A stretch of DNA of 64,000 nt from Thalassotalea psychrophila (GTDB lineage Bacteria > Pseudomonadota > Gammaproteobacteria > Enterobacterales > Alteromonadaceae): positions 3,224,001-3,288,000 of the forward strand of contig NZ_CP134145.1 in the NCBI RefSeq assembly GCF_031583595.1, written 5' to 3'. This document shows positions 9,017 to 18,650 of the stretch, one piece after another. The position numbers and the translations under genes were made by a program. Under the pieces are notes generated by a model. The model worked only from the letters and a program-made list of their open reading frames with translations. It was not told the DNA's origin and searched no databases. Position 1 is the first letter of the stretch. Every line of letters starts with the position of its first letter.

Positions 9017-9898
9017 ATGAGCGACGACAAACCCCACTCTGGAAACGGCTCTTCAAAAACACTAATGGAAAAATTAGTACAAGTGTTTACTGGTGAGCCG
9101 AAAAATAAAGAAGAATTGGTTGAAGTGTTGAATGATGCACAAGACCGTGACCTTATTAAACCATCGACAAAGCAAATGCTTGAAGGTGTCCTAGAAGTTA
9201 GTGATATGCGCGTACGCGATATCATGATCCCTCGCTCACATATGGTTACCATAGACATAGAACAAACCGTGGAAGAATTTATCCCTATTGTTCTTGAGTC
9301 TGCTCATTCAAGATTCCCAGTTGTAAATGATGATATCGATCATATTGAAGGCGTATTGTTAGCTAAAGATCTGTTAGCTCATGCATTTAGTGAAAACGCT
9401 AATCAAATATCAATTAAAGATCTGATTCGCCCAGCGATTATTATTCCAGAAAGTAAACGTGTTGAACCTTTATTAAAAGAATTTCGCCAAGAACGCTATC
9501 ATATGGCCGTTGTAGTTGATGAATATGGTGGAGTATCTGGCCTAGTAACTATTGAAGATATACTTGAACTTATTGTTGGTGAAATCGAAGATGAGCATGA
9601 TGATATGCTTGAACGAGAAATTCGCCATTTAAGTGGCAATGTTTATCAAGTAAAAGCATTAACTGACCTTGATGACTTTAATGAGTACTTCACTTCTGCA
9701 TTTGATGAAGAAGCAGCAGATACGATTGGCGGTATTGTTATACACAAATTTGGTCACATGCCAAAGCGTGGTGAAAATACCAAAATTGATGGTTTTGAGT
9801 TTAAAATCGTTAATGCAGATAAGCGTCGTATTCAACAATTACAAGTTACGATACCTAATGGCCATGAAATTCTCGGTAAGCTTGCTGATGAACGATAA
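9017..9898 (+). CDS. ybeX: CorC/YbeX family protein, two CBS domains
   Basis: 293 residues with no membrane segment. A CBS pair covers about residues 60-190 (VRDIMIPRSHMVTID; AVVVDEYGGVSGLVTIEDILE). A CorC_HlyC domain follows (about 205-290, with DTIGGIVIHKFGHMPKRGE). Historically linked to magnesium/cobalt efflux (CorC), and more recently to ribosome physiology. It lies between ybeY and lnt, as in most gammaproteobacteria. It starts 31 nt after ybeY. Confidence 0.92.
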   Translation: MSDDKPHSGNGSSKTLMEKLVQVFTGEPKNKEELVEVLNDAQDRDLIKPSTKQMLEGVLEVSDMRVRDIMIPRSHMVTIDIEQTVEEFIPIVLESAHSRFPVVNDDIDHIEGVLLAKDLLAHAFSENANQISIKDLIRPAIIIPESKRVEPLLKEFRQERYHMAVVVDEYGGVSGLVTIEDILELIVGEIEDEHDDMLEREIRHLSGNVYQVKALTDLDDFNEYFTSAFDEEAADTIGGIVIHKFGHMPKRGENTKIDGFEFKIVNADKRRIQQLQVTIPNGHEILGKLADER

Positions 9899-9931
9899 TT
9901 ACACTAAATATAACTAATAAAAAAGATATTT

Positions 9932-11485
9932 ATGACAGAGTTAAACGGACGTACTTTTAATATATTAACTATTAAGAACCCTACTTTAGCTCTGTTATTC
10001 AGTTTTATTTCAGGTTGCAGTTTAGTATTTGCTTTCGCTCCTTTCTCGTTTTGGCCAATCACTTTTGCTGCTATTGTTTTTTGGCTTGCACAATTATCAA
10101 ACAAATCATCTAAACAAGCATTCAAACAAGGCTTAAGCTTTGGCTTTGGTTATTTTGCAGCAGGTATTAGCTGGGTGCATGTATCCATTGAGAAGTTTGG
10201 TGGAATGCCACTAATTGCATCACTCCTGTTAATGTTATTGCTTTGTGCTTACCTTGCCCTATACCCGGCGCTTGCCGCTTGGTTATCAGCAAAGCTGAGT
10301 AAAGATAAACAAGTTAATTTATATTACCTGCCATTTGTTTGGTTATTTAGTGAATACCTGCGCAGTGTTATGCTCACTGGATTTCCATGGCTTTCATTAG
10401 GGTATAGCCAAATAGATAGCCCGTTCTCCTCCCTTGCGCCAGTAGTTGGTGAAGTTGGTATCACTTTTTTTATAATATTGTTTTGTGTCGCAATTGCACA
10501 AATTATTAACCAACATCATCAACGAATGAACAGCGCTATTATTGTAGTCACAATGATGTTAATAACATCTATCTCGTTGCTTAATTTTGTTGAAAAAACA
10601 GGAAAAACTACTAACGTAGCTTTAGTGCAAGGTAACATAAAACAAGAATTGCGTTGGGATAAAAAAGCTGAAGAAAACATTATTCATAGCTATATTGAAA
10701 GCTCCAAACCCTTATACAAAAATAACGATTTAGTCATTTGGCCAGAAGCTGCCATTCCTAGAATTGAACCGCTAGCACAAGATTACTTAACCGAAATTAA
10801 CATTCAAGTTGCAGAGCAACAATCTAGCTTGATCACTGGCTTGATCAATTATGACATTGACTCTCGCATATTTTTTAATCGGTTAGTGGTCTTAGGTAAA
10901 AAACAACAAGACAACCTCAATGGCACTTATTATTACGGTAATAGTAACCACTATAATAAACATCACTTACTGCCGATTGGTGAGTTTGTCCCATTTGCCG
11001 ATTTTTTAAGACCTATTGCACCATTTTTTAATTTACCAATGTCATCATTTTCGCGAGGCGATTATGTACAACCAAACCTTGTGGCTAATGGCATTAATTT
11101 AGCACCTTTGATTTGTTTTGAGATTGCCTTTCCACAACAGTTAGCAGCAAACATTCGCTCACATACGGATATGATTTTAACCGTAAGTAACGATGCTTGG
11201 TTTGGCGCATCACATGGCCCGGATCAACATTTAGAAATAGCGCGAATGCGTGCATTAGAGTTTGGTAAACCCATGCTTAGGGCAACAAATAATGGTTTAA
11301 CGGCAGTGATTGATCATAAAGGTAAGATCATCGCCGAGATCCCACAATTTACCGAATCGGTATTGCAAACAACAGTAGAATTAGTCAATGGTGATACACC
11401 TTATAGTATCTGGGGCCGTTACTTTGATAAATTTTTAATGTTGTTATTTATTATGTACTTAATGAGAGAAAAACTAATCCGTTAA
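9932..11485 (+). CDS. lnt: Apolipoprotein N-acyltransferase Lnt
   Basis: 517 residues (E. coli 512). About seven hydrophobic helices in the first 215 residues are followed by a periplasmic nitrilase-type domain. The catalytic triad is visible: Glu in WPEAAIPR (about 270), Lys in NKHHLLPIGEFVPF (about 340) and Cys in LICFEIAFP (about 393). The enzyme adds the third acyl chain to the N-terminal cysteine of lipoproteins, which the lipoproteins encoded here (mlaA, the SGNH esterase) would need. Last gene of the miaB run. No clear terminator follows. Confidence 0.95.
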   Translation: MTELNGRTFNILTIKNPTLALLFSFISGCSLVFAFAPFSFWPITFAAIVFWLAQLSNKSSKQAFKQGLSFGFGYFAAGISWVHVSIEKFGGMPLIASLLLMLLLCAYLALYPALAAWLSAKLSKDKQVNLYYLPFVWLFSEYLRSVMLTGFPWLSLGYSQIDSPFSSLAPVVGEVGITFFIILFCVAIAQIINQHHQRMNSAIIVVTMMLITSISLLNFVEKTGKTTNVALVQGNIKQELRWDKKAEENIIHSYIESSKPLYKNNDLVIWPEAAIPRIEPLAQDYLTEINIQVAEQQSSLITGLINYDIDSRIFFNRLVVLGKKQQDNLNGTYYYGNSNHYNKHHLLPIGEFVPFADFLRPIAPFFNLPMSSFSRGDYVQPNLVANGINLAPLICFEIAFPQQLAANIRSHTDMILTVSNDAWFGASHGPDQHLEIARMRALEFGKPMLRATNNGLTAVIDHKGKIIAEIPQFTESVLQTTVELVNGDTPYSIWGRYFDKFLMLLFIMYLMREKLIR

Positions 11486-11609
11486 AAGCTCTTGGCCAAT
11501 ATCCCCTCCTTTCATGTTAATTTTTTGTTATTTTTTTTAAACCTTTTTCACACTTACCTCGACTAACTTAGTTATACAAAAACTAAAGTTCAAGAATTCG
11601 GGGGAATTT

Positions 11610-12887
11610 ATGAAAATTTCAGACACTAGCTCACAAGATGTATTGGTCGTAGAAAACAAACCAAAACAAAAACTAATTATTTGGAGTGTGGCGATTGTTG
11701 CCATGCTAAGCCTAGCATTTTGGCAATTTGCACCAGCAGCAACTCGTTGGAGTCAGGCAGAGTTATCAATTCCATTAAAACGCGTTCGTTTAGCCACAAT
11801 TAATCGCTCAGATTTTATCCGCGACATCTCTGTACAAGGTCGGGTGGTAGCAGCAGTAAGTCCAACAGTTTATAGCCCTGCAGAAGGCACGATTAGTTTC
11901 AATATTGATGCTGGCAGTGAAGTAAAAGCTGGTGCAACCATAGCTATTATTGACAGCCCAGAATTAACCAGCCGTTTTGACCAAGAAAAATCAAGCTTAG
12001 AAAACTTACAAACAGGCTTTAAACGTCAAATCATTCAAGCTAAAAAACAAGAGCTCATCGATAAAAAGGCAGTAGATCTGGCGCAAGTAGCTTTAACTAC
12101 GGCGAGCAGAGAAAAGCGCAGAGCAGATCAAGGTTATGAAAAAAATGCCATTAGCCAAATTGATTTTGAAAAAGCGCAAGACGATTTAGCCAATGCCAAA
12201 TTACAGTATGATCATGCAGTTGCTGATGCCAGCCTTGATAAAGAATCATTAGACTTTGATTTACAATCATTACAATTACAAATAAAACGTCAAACGTTAT
12301 TAGTAAAAGACTTACAACGCCAAGTAAGTGCACTCACAGTTTTATCTCCTGTAAATGGCATTGTTGGTAACTTAAACGTAGAAAATAAAACTTATTTAGC
12401 TAAAAACCAAGCCATTTTGATGGTGGTAGATCTAAGTAAATTTGAAGTTGAAGTCGATATTCCAGAAAGCTATGCCGACGATTTAGCTATAGGTATGGAT
12501 GTAGATATTAACTTTGACCAACAAAGCTTTAGTGCTCGTCTGGTGACAATTTCCCCCGAAATACTGAACAATCAGGTGACTGGACGAGTACGCTTCGAAC
12601 AAAATACACCGCCAGGCCTACGCCAAAACCAGCGGTTAAACACCCGCATATTACTTGAATCTAGAAGCGACGTACTGCAAGTGCGCCGGGGTCAATTTTT
12701 AGATAGTTCCAATGGTAAATTTGCTTATGTAGTAAACGATGGCATTGCCAAAAAGACCCCAATTAATACCGGTGCAAGAAGCTTAAGCAGTGTAGAAATT
12801 ATTAAAGGCTTAGCACCCGGTCAACAAATTGTAATTTCAGGTACCGACATTTTTCAAAATGCAGAGCAAGTAATGCTCACTCAATAA
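11610..12887 (+). CDS. Periplasmic adaptor (membrane fusion) protein of an ABC exporter, MacA-like
   Basis: 425 residues. One N-terminal membrane helix (about 24-42) and a split biotinyl-lipoyl domain (around 85-115 and 245-270, with SPVNGIVGNL) frame a long coiled-coil hairpin (about 120-235, rich in Gln/Lys/Ala). A beta-barrel and a membrane-proximal domain follow. The protein links an inner-membrane transporter to an outer-membrane channel. A strong GGGGGA ribosome site precedes the ATG. It is the first gene of a four-gene export operon. The imperfect inverted repeat around 11566-11590 could be an operator, but this is speculative. Confidence 0.85.
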   Translation: MKISDTSSQDVLVVENKPKQKLIIWSVAIVAMLSLAFWQFAPAATRWSQAELSIPLKRVRLATINRSDFIRDISVQGRVVAAVSPTVYSPAEGTISFNIDAGSEVKAGATIAIIDSPELTSRFDQEKSSLENLQTGFKRQIIQAKKQELIDKKAVDLAQVALTTASREKRRADQGYEKNAISQIDFEKAQDDLANAKLQYDHAVADASLDKESLDFDLQSLQLQIKRQTLLVKDLQRQVSALTVLSPVNGIVGNLNVENKTYLAKNQAILMVVDLSKFEVEVDIPESYADDLAIGMDVDINFDQQSFSARLVTISPEILNNQVTGRVRFEQNTPPGLRQNQRLNTRILLESRSDVLQVRRGQFLDSSNGKFAYVVNDGIAKKTPINTGARSLSSVEIIKGLAPGQQIVISGTDIFQNAEQVMLTQ

Positions 12888-12932
12888 ATTATTATTTAAA
12901 TAACTAGAATATATTCAGCAAAAGGGATCACT

Positions 12933-13631
12933 ATGTTAACCATGAGCAACATCAGTAAAGTATTTCAAACCGATGAAGTACAAACACACGCCTTACGAGA
13001 TTTTAATTTAACTGTTAATGAAGGTGATTTTGTCAGTGTAACCGGCCCTTCCGGCTCGGGTAAAACTACATTCTTAAACATTGCCGGTTTACTAGAAAGC
13101 TTTACCAGCGGTTCATTTATGCTTGATGAAACTGATATAAGCAACCTTAATGACAGCGGTCGTTCTAAAACTCGAAATGAGAAAATAGGCTTTATATTTC
13201 AAAGTTTTAATTTAATCCCTGATTTAAATTTATATGACAATGTTGATGTACCATTACGCTATCGTGGTTTAGATAAAAAAGAGCGAAATAAACGGATTAA
13301 ACATTACCTTGATATGGTGGGATTAGGTTCAAGAATGAAGCATTTTCCGAGCCAATTGTCTGGTGGTCAACAACAACGAGTAGCTATTGCTCGAGCTCTG
13401 GCAACACACCCAAGGTTTTTATTAGCCGATGAGCCAACGGGTAATTTAGATACACAAATGGCGCAAAGCGTAATGAGCTTATTGGAAGAGATCAATAAGC
13501 AAGGAACCACCATTATTATGGTAACTCATGATGCCGAACTTGCTAATCGGGCAACTCGTAAAATCCAAATTAAAGATGGTCGAGTTAGCGAGCTAGATGT
13601 TGTTCCAACTACTTCGCAAGCGATTGCATAG
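12933..13631 (+). CDS. ABC transporter ATPase, MacB/LolD type
   Basis: 232 residues. Walker A GPSGSGKTT (about 39-47), Q-loop FQSFNL (about 88), signature LSGGQQQR (about 140), Walker B FLLADEPTGNLD and the H-loop THD are all present. The sequence is of the MacB/LolD subgroup, which powers FtsX-type permeases and works by mechanotransmission rather than transport through the membrane. It lies 45 nt after the adaptor gene and 9 nt before the first permease. Confidence 0.93.
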   Translation: MLTMSNISKVFQTDEVQTHALRDFNLTVNEGDFVSVTGPSGSGKTTFLNIAGLLESFTSGSFMLDETDISNLNDSGRSKTRNEKIGFIFQSFNLIPDLNLYDNVDVPLRYRGLDKKERNKRIKHYLDMVGLGSRMKHFPSQLSGGQQQRVAIARALATHPRFLLADEPTGNLDTQMAQSVMSLLEEINKQGTTIIMVTHDAELANRATRKIQIKDGRVSELDVVPTTSQAIA

Positions 13632-13640
13632 GAGATAAAC

Positions 13641-14951
13641 ATGTTTAGTTATTATCTTCGTCTTGCTTGGATAAGCATTATAAAACATTGGGGCTTAAGT
13701 TTGGTTATGGTTACCGCCATTGGACTAGGGATCGGCGCATCAATGACCACGGTAACCGTAAACTATTTGATGTCGGCCAATCCAATTCCGCATAAAAGTA
13801 AGGTACTTTACAATGTGCAGCTTGATAGTTGGGATGTGAATGAGCCTTTCAATGATGATGGTTCATCACCAGAGCAACTCACTTACCGAGATGCAACTTA
13901 CTTAATGAGTGCTAAAAAAGCATTCCGTCAAAATATACAAGCACAAGCTAACTCGGTTATCGAGCCAGATGGTGATGGCGCTTTACCCTTTATGGTTTCA
14001 GCCCGTGCCAACTCAGCCGATTTTTTTACTATGTTCGATTTACCATTTATTTATGGCAGTGGCTGGGATGAAAGTGCCGATGCGAATAAAGAACAAGTCG
14101 TGGTATTAAGTAATGAGATTAATCAACATGTGTTTGGTGGTGAAAACTCCGTTGGTAAATCGATAAAAATCGGTGGCAATTATTTTAAAGTAGTTGGTGT
14201 TATTGATTATTGGAACCCTACCCCAAGATTTTACGATATATCAACCGGTGCTTTTGAAGACTCAGAAGAAATATTTGTGCCCTTCTCGTTGATTGCTGAA
14301 GAAAAAGTGAATCGTAGTGGTAATACAAACTGCTGGAAACCACCCGGAGATGGTTTTCAAGCATTTTTAAATTCAGAATGTGTTTGGCTTCAGTTTTGGG
14401 TAGAGCTGCCTAATGAGCAAGCCAAAGAAGAATATTTTAGTTTTTTAAGTGCCTATGTAGAAGAGCAAAAAGCCCTTGGTCGCTTTGAACGTCCACTGAA
14501 CAACCGCTTAAACAATGTTATGGAATGGCTAGAGCAACAGCAGATAGTTTCTGACGATGCAGTAATGATGATGACAATGTCATTTATGTTCTTAGTGGTT
14601 TGTTTACTTAATACCGTTGGCTTACTGTTGGCTAAGTTTTTAGGTAAAGCACCTGAAATTGGTCTTAGACAGGCCCTTGGCGCAAGTCGCCGTACGCTGT
14701 TTGCTCAGTATATTATTGAATCTGGTTGCATCGGCATCGCCGGTGGGTTGCTCGGTTTAGGTTTTGCATGGTTAGGTTTACAAGGCATTGAAGTTTTGTA
14801 TGGCGATATGCTTAAGGGGTTAACAGGCTTAGATACTACAATGATCGTTAGCGCAATAGCCTTAGCAATTATCACCAGCATTTTAGCCGGTCTTTATCCA
14901 ACTTGGCGAGCATGTAATGTACAGCCGTCACAACAATTAAAAAGCCAATAA
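13641..14951 (+). CDS. FtsX-type ABC permease, MacB-like (first of two)
   Basis: 436 residues. A membrane helix at about 18-40, a large periplasmic MacB_PCD-type domain (about 45-300), then three helices near the C-terminus. The segment GLRQALGASRRTLFAQYIIES is the usual FtsX-domain coupling region. Unlike MacB itself, there is no fused ATPase; the ATPase is the preceding gene. The periplasmic domain carries WxxP and cysteine-containing segments (NCWKPPGDG...SECVW), a possible disulfide. Confidence 0.88.
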   Translation: MFSYYLRLAWISIIKHWGLSLVMVTAIGLGIGASMTTVTVNYLMSANPIPHKSKVLYNVQLDSWDVNEPFNDDGSSPEQLTYRDATYLMSAKKAFRQNIQAQANSVIEPDGDGALPFMVSARANSADFFTMFDLPFIYGSGWDESADANKEQVVVLSNEINQHVFGGENSVGKSIKIGGNYFKVVGVIDYWNPTPRFYDISTGAFEDSEEIFVPFSLIAEEKVNRSGNTNCWKPPGDGFQAFLNSECVWLQFWVELPNEQAKEEYFSFLSAYVEEQKALGRFERPLNNRLNNVMEWLEQQQIVSDDAVMMMTMSFMFLVVCLLNTVGLLLAKFLGKAPEIGLRQALGASRRTLFAQYIIESGCIGIAGGLLGLGFAWLGLQGIEVLYGDMLKGLTGLDTTMIVSAIALAIITSILAGLYPTWRACNVQPSQQLKSQ

Positions 14952-14962
14952 AGGATAATATT

Positions 14963-16177
14963 ATGCAAGAATTAGGATTGATTTTTCGTGCTCTATTGCG
15001 CAATAAAGTTGGCGCATTATTAATAAGCTTACAAATAGCATTAACCCTAACCATCATGGTAAATGCAATATTTATGATGCAAGAACGCAGCACACAAATG
15101 CAACGTCCAAGCGGTTTAGATGAAGCAAACCTGTTTCATCTGCGCAACACGATATTTGCTCAAGAATATAACCAGCAAGTGAACCTTGAAGATGATTTAG
15201 CTCTTTTAAGACAAACCGATGGCGTGGTTGATGCCATTCAAATAAATGCAATACCTATTAGTGGTGGCGGTTGGTCTATGGGATTAAAAACAGAGCCTGG
15301 TGTTGATACCAGCAGTACGGGTGTTGCCGTTTACATGGTTGATGACCATGCAATCAACACCCTTGGTTTAGAATTGATTGCTGGTGAAAACTTTTCACCT
15401 ACCGACATCGAATGGCGACCAAGTGGTAAAACTAGCTGGCCGGCAAAAACTATAATCAGCCAAGCTATGGCACAAGCATTATTTCCAGATGATTGGCAGT
15501 CAGCAATTGGCAAAACAGCCTATATTAATAACAATGAACCAATGCAAATTACAGGCATTATAAAGTCATTGCAAGCGCCGTGGAATGGCTGGGATGGAGT
15601 TGAGCGTAGTATGTTAGTGCCTTATAAAATGGAATCTAGTGGTAGTCGTTTTATGATCCGCACTGAGCCAGGTAGAAGAGATGAACTAATGCCTATTATT
15701 GAAAAGGCATTAAGTGAAAGTAATAAAGGGCGGATTATTCGCCGAATAACAACCATGGATGAAACCCGTGAACGAAGCTATCGCGGCCATAATGCGGTAA
15801 ATAAGATACTGTCATCAGTAATTATTGTATTAACACTGATCACTGGCTTTGGCATTGTCGGGCTTGCTATGTTTAGCATTAACCGTAGAACCAAGCAAAT
15901 AGGCACGCGCAGAGCTTTAGGAGCAACTCAATGGCAGATCATGAGCTTCTTTATGATTGAAAACTTAATGATCTCTAGCTTTGGTATTATTTTAGGTGTT
16001 GCCGGTGCTATTGGTTTAAATATTTGGTTAGTGAGTACCTTTTCTTTATCACCAATCAATATAAATTTAATTCTATTTGGTGTAGTAGCACTTTATATTG
16101 TTGGTCAAATAGCTGTGCTTTATCCGGCAAGAAAAGCTGCAATGATATCACCTGCTACAGCAACGCGAACTGCATAG
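14963..16177 (+). CDS. FtsX-type ABC permease, MacB-like (second of two)
   Basis: 404 residues with the same architecture as the previous protein: an N-terminal helix, a periplasmic domain (about 45-275), then three helices with IGTRRALGATQWQIMSFFMIE. Two different permeases probably form a heterodimer driven by two copies of the ATPase, and reach the outer membrane through the MacA-like adaptor. Likely substrates are peptides, lipopeptides or lipids; the sequence does not decide. It starts 11 nt after the previous gene. No outer-membrane channel gene is adjacent. Confidence 0.88.
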   Translation: MQELGLIFRALLRNKVGALLISLQIALTLTIMVNAIFMMQERSTQMQRPSGLDEANLFHLRNTIFAQEYNQQVNLEDDLALLRQTDGVVDAIQINAIPISGGGWSMGLKTEPGVDTSSTGVAVYMVDDHAINTLGLELIAGENFSPTDIEWRPSGKTSWPAKTIISQAMAQALFPDDWQSAIGKTAYINNNEPMQITGIIKSLQAPWNGWDGVERSMLVPYKMESSGSRFMIRTEPGRRDELMPIIEKALSESNKGRIIRRITTMDETRERSYRGHNAVNKILSSVIIVLTLITGFGIVGLAMFSINRRTKQIGTRRALGATQWQIMSFFMIENLMISSFGIILGVAGAIGLNIWLVSTFSLSPININLILFGVVALYIVGQIAVLYPARKAAMISPATATRTA

Positions 16178-16220
16178 AAAAGTATAAAGAAATAAATAAG
16201 GATATTAATTACCCTTTTAT

Positions 16221-16253
16221 ATTGTGCCAATACTGATAAGATATTGGCACAAT
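16221..16253. repeat. 12-bp perfect inverted repeat between the exporter operon and the amidohydrolase
   Basis: ATTGTGCCAATA and TATTGGCACAAT with a 9-nt loop. It ends 18 bp before the amidohydrolase start codon. The stem is long, but no T run follows, so it may be a weak terminator for the exporter operon or an operator/mRNA hairpin for the next gene. Confidence 0.6.
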
Positions 16254-16271
16254 AAATAAAAAAGAACAGTT

Positions 16272-17933
16272 ATGAAAAATATCTTTAAAACATCAATTAT
16301 CACTAGTACCTTATTCACCTGCGCTTTATCTACAACTACTTTTGCAGCTACGACCATCATCGAGAATGTACAAGGCTACAGCCATAATGGCCAGCAGTTA
16401 CAGAAATTTAAAGCGGTACAGTTTACTGATGATAAAATTGATAAAGTATTTTTTAATAGCGATACTATTCCTACTTCGAAAAATATTGAACGCATAGACG
16501 GTAAAGGCAAAACACTCTTACCCGGCTTAATTGATGCCCACGGTCATGTATTAAGTTACGGTATGAGCCTGCAAAGTGCAGAACTTTATGATACTTCATC
16601 TGAACAAGATGCTGCGAAACAAGTTGCAAACTTTGTAAAAAACAACCCACAAAAAGGTTGGATCAAAGGCCGTGGTTGGAACCAAGTTCAATGGAAAAAT
16701 AACAGTTTCCCAAATACCGCAAGTTTAGATGCTCATTTTAAAGACGTTCCAGTGGCCCTCAATAGAATTGATGGTCATGCAGTGTGGGTAAATAGTAAAG
16801 CCTTAGAGATCGCAGGAATTACTAAAGACACTAAAGAAGTCGATGGCGGTCAAATCATTCGTGATGCTAGCGGCAACCCTACCGGAGTATTGGTCGATAA
16901 TGCGATGAATTTGATCTTTGCTAAAATTCCTGCCCTGACCTCTGAGCAAACTCAGGCATCATTAAAGTTAGCAATGAAGTCATTAGCACAAGTAGGCTTA
17001 ACCAGTGTGCATGATGCTGGCATCGACTCTGACAACATTGACGCATTTAAGCAACTAAGTAAAAACGATGAAATGACCATCCGCATAAATGCAATGATTT
17101 ATGCTGACGATAAAAATATAACTCAACACTTTGCAAACGGTCCTTTCGCCAGTGAAGATCAAAAGCTAACCATAAATTCAGTAAAAATTTCTGCTGACGG
17201 AGCACTAGGAAGTCGCGGTGCAGCTTTGATTAATGATTATTCAGATATGCCTCATCACCGTGGTTTGCTGTTACATAGCGAAAGCGATCTGACAAAGTTG
17301 ATGAAACAATCAATGCAGGCAGGTTTTCAAGTAAATACTCATGCCATTGGGGATAATGCCAATAAGTTAGTGATTGATAATTATGAGCAATTAATTAAAC
17401 AAACAAATACTAAACATTTACGGCACCGAGTTGAGCATGCGCAAGTATTACAGCTAACAGATATTCCAAGATTTGCCGAAATAGGCATTATTGCATCTAT
17501 GCAAGCAACCCATGCTACCAGCGATAAAAACATGGCTGAAGATAGACTAGGTAGTGAGCGAATCAAAGGGGCTTATGCGTGGCGTTCATTAATTAAAGCA
17601 AAAGCCATTATCGCAGCTGGCTCTGATTTTCCAGTTGAGTACCCGAACCCATTTTACGGTTTACATGCCTCTGTTACTCGACAAGACAGAAATAATCAAC
17701 CAAGCGACGGGTGGTACGGCAATGAAGGGATGACGGTAAGTGAAGCATTTAAATCGTTTACTATCGATGCAGCCTATTCTGGCCACCAAGAAAATGTCAT
17801 AGGTTCAATTGAAGCTAATAAAAAAGCTGACTTTATTTTGATTGATCAAAATATTTTTAACATTGATGCGAAAGACATCTGGAAAACCAAGGTCCTTAAT
17901 ACTTGGGTTAATGGCAAAGAAGTTAAGTTTTAA
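16272..17933 (+). CDS. Secreted amidohydrolase, YtcJ-like (amidohydrolase family 3)
   Basis: 553 residues. A signal peptide (cleavage near TTFAA-TT, about 24) points to the periplasm. Metal-ligand motif DAHGHV (about 88-93), a carboxylated-lysine/helix region in the middle, HRVEHAQV (about 385) and GSDFPVEYPNP (about 452) match the metal-dependent YtcJ-type hydrolases. These act on exocyclic amide bonds such as N-acyl or formyl groups; the substrate is unknown. The gene appears monocistronic, and the ribosome site (AAGAAC) is modest. Confidence 0.85.
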   Translation: MKNIFKTSIITSTLFTCALSTTTFAATTIIENVQGYSHNGQQLQKFKAVQFTDDKIDKVFFNSDTIPTSKNIERIDGKGKTLLPGLIDAHGHVLSYGMSLQSAELYDTSSEQDAAKQVANFVKNNPQKGWIKGRGWNQVQWKNNSFPNTASLDAHFKDVPVALNRIDGHAVWVNSKALEIAGITKDTKEVDGGQIIRDASGNPTGVLVDNAMNLIFAKIPALTSEQTQASLKLAMKSLAQVGLTSVHDAGIDSDNIDAFKQLSKNDEMTIRINAMIYADDKNITQHFANGPFASEDQKLTINSVKISADGALGSRGAALINDYSDMPHHRGLLLHSESDLTKLMKQSMQAGFQVNTHAIGDNANKLVIDNYEQLIKQTNTKHLRHRVEHAQVLQLTDIPRFAEIGIIASMQATHATSDKNMAEDRLGSERIKGAYAWRSLIKAKAIIAAGSDFPVEYPNPFYGLHASVTRQDRNNQPSDGWYGNEGMTVSEAFKSFTIDAAYSGHQENVIGSIEANKKADFILIDQNIFNIDAKDIWKTKVLNTWVNGKEVKF

Positions 17934-17980
17934 CTTCTACCTATGACAAATAAGCGTTAAAATTAACCTTTAATTTAAGA

Positions 17981-18598
17981 ATGAATAAAAGAATGACTAT
18001 GAAAAAAATAATGACTCTATGTTTGGCTACCGCTTTTTCTTGCTCGGTACTAGCTGCTGAGCCAGTAGTAAACGAAACGGTTGGTTTAGTGGTTGCCGGC
18101 GGAAAACCTATTACTTTAATAGGCAAACAAGTATACGTTGGTGAACAAGCGCCAAACTTTAAGGTAGTTAACGATCGTTTCTCTCCTATAACATTGAATG
18201 ACTTTGCCAATAAAACAGTGCTAATTTCAGTTGTACCAAGCCTTGATACTGGCGTTTGTTCATTACAAACAAAACGCTTTAATGAAGAAGTCGCAAACTT
18301 ACCTGAAGATGTTGCTATTTTAACAATCAGTAATGATTTACCATTCGCGCAAAAGCGCTTTTGTTCAACTGAAGGCGTAGAAAGCTTAAAGGTATTATCA
18401 GACTCGGTGTGGCGTGATTTTGGCGCTAAATATGGCCTAATGATCAAAGATATGGGTTTACTAAGCAGGGCTATTTTTGTAATAGATAATAAAGGAAAGA
18501 TTGCTTACAAAGAGTTGGTTGCAGATATTTCTACTCACCCAGATTATGATGCAGCATTAAATGCAGTTAAAGAAGCAAATAGCTTATTAACTAAATAA
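17981..18598 (+). CDS. tpx: Thiol peroxidase, Tpx type, with signal peptide
   Basis: 205 residues, longer than cytoplasmic Tpx (about 168) because of an N-terminal signal peptide (cleavage near VLAA-EP). The peroxiredoxin domain has the peroxidatic Cys in VPSLDTGVCSLQTKRF and the resolving Cys in KRFCST, so the catalytic pair is intact. It reduces hydroperoxides, here probably in the periplasm, which would need a periplasmic thiol donor. Three in-frame ATGs (17981, 17993, 17999) are possible starts, and none has a strong ribosome site. Confidence 0.9.
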   Translation: MNKRMTMKKIMTLCLATAFSCSVLAAEPVVNETVGLVVAGGKPITLIGKQVYVGEQAPNFKVVNDRFSPITLNDFANKTVLISVVPSLDTGVCSLQTKRFNEEVANLPEDVAILTISNDLPFAQKRFCSTEGVESLKVLSDSVWRDFGAKYGLMIKDMGLLSRAIFVIDNKGKIAYKELVADISTHPDYDAALNAVKEANSLLTK

Positions 18599-18617
18599 GC
18601 TGATTTTACAGTCATTT

Positions 18618-18650
18618 TAATACGCGCCTATGATGTTAGGCGCGTTATTA
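18618..18650. terminator. Hairpin between convergent tpx and DUF924 genes
   Basis: TAATACGCGCCTA and TAGGCGCGTTATTA enclose a 6-nt loop. The stem is strong and nearly symmetric, placed to stop transcription from both sides. Confidence 0.75.

Noticed and set aside
16221-16253. Ordinary intrinsic terminator
   Set aside because: The stem is followed by AAATAAAAAAG on the plus strand rather than a T run; kept only as an inverted repeat.
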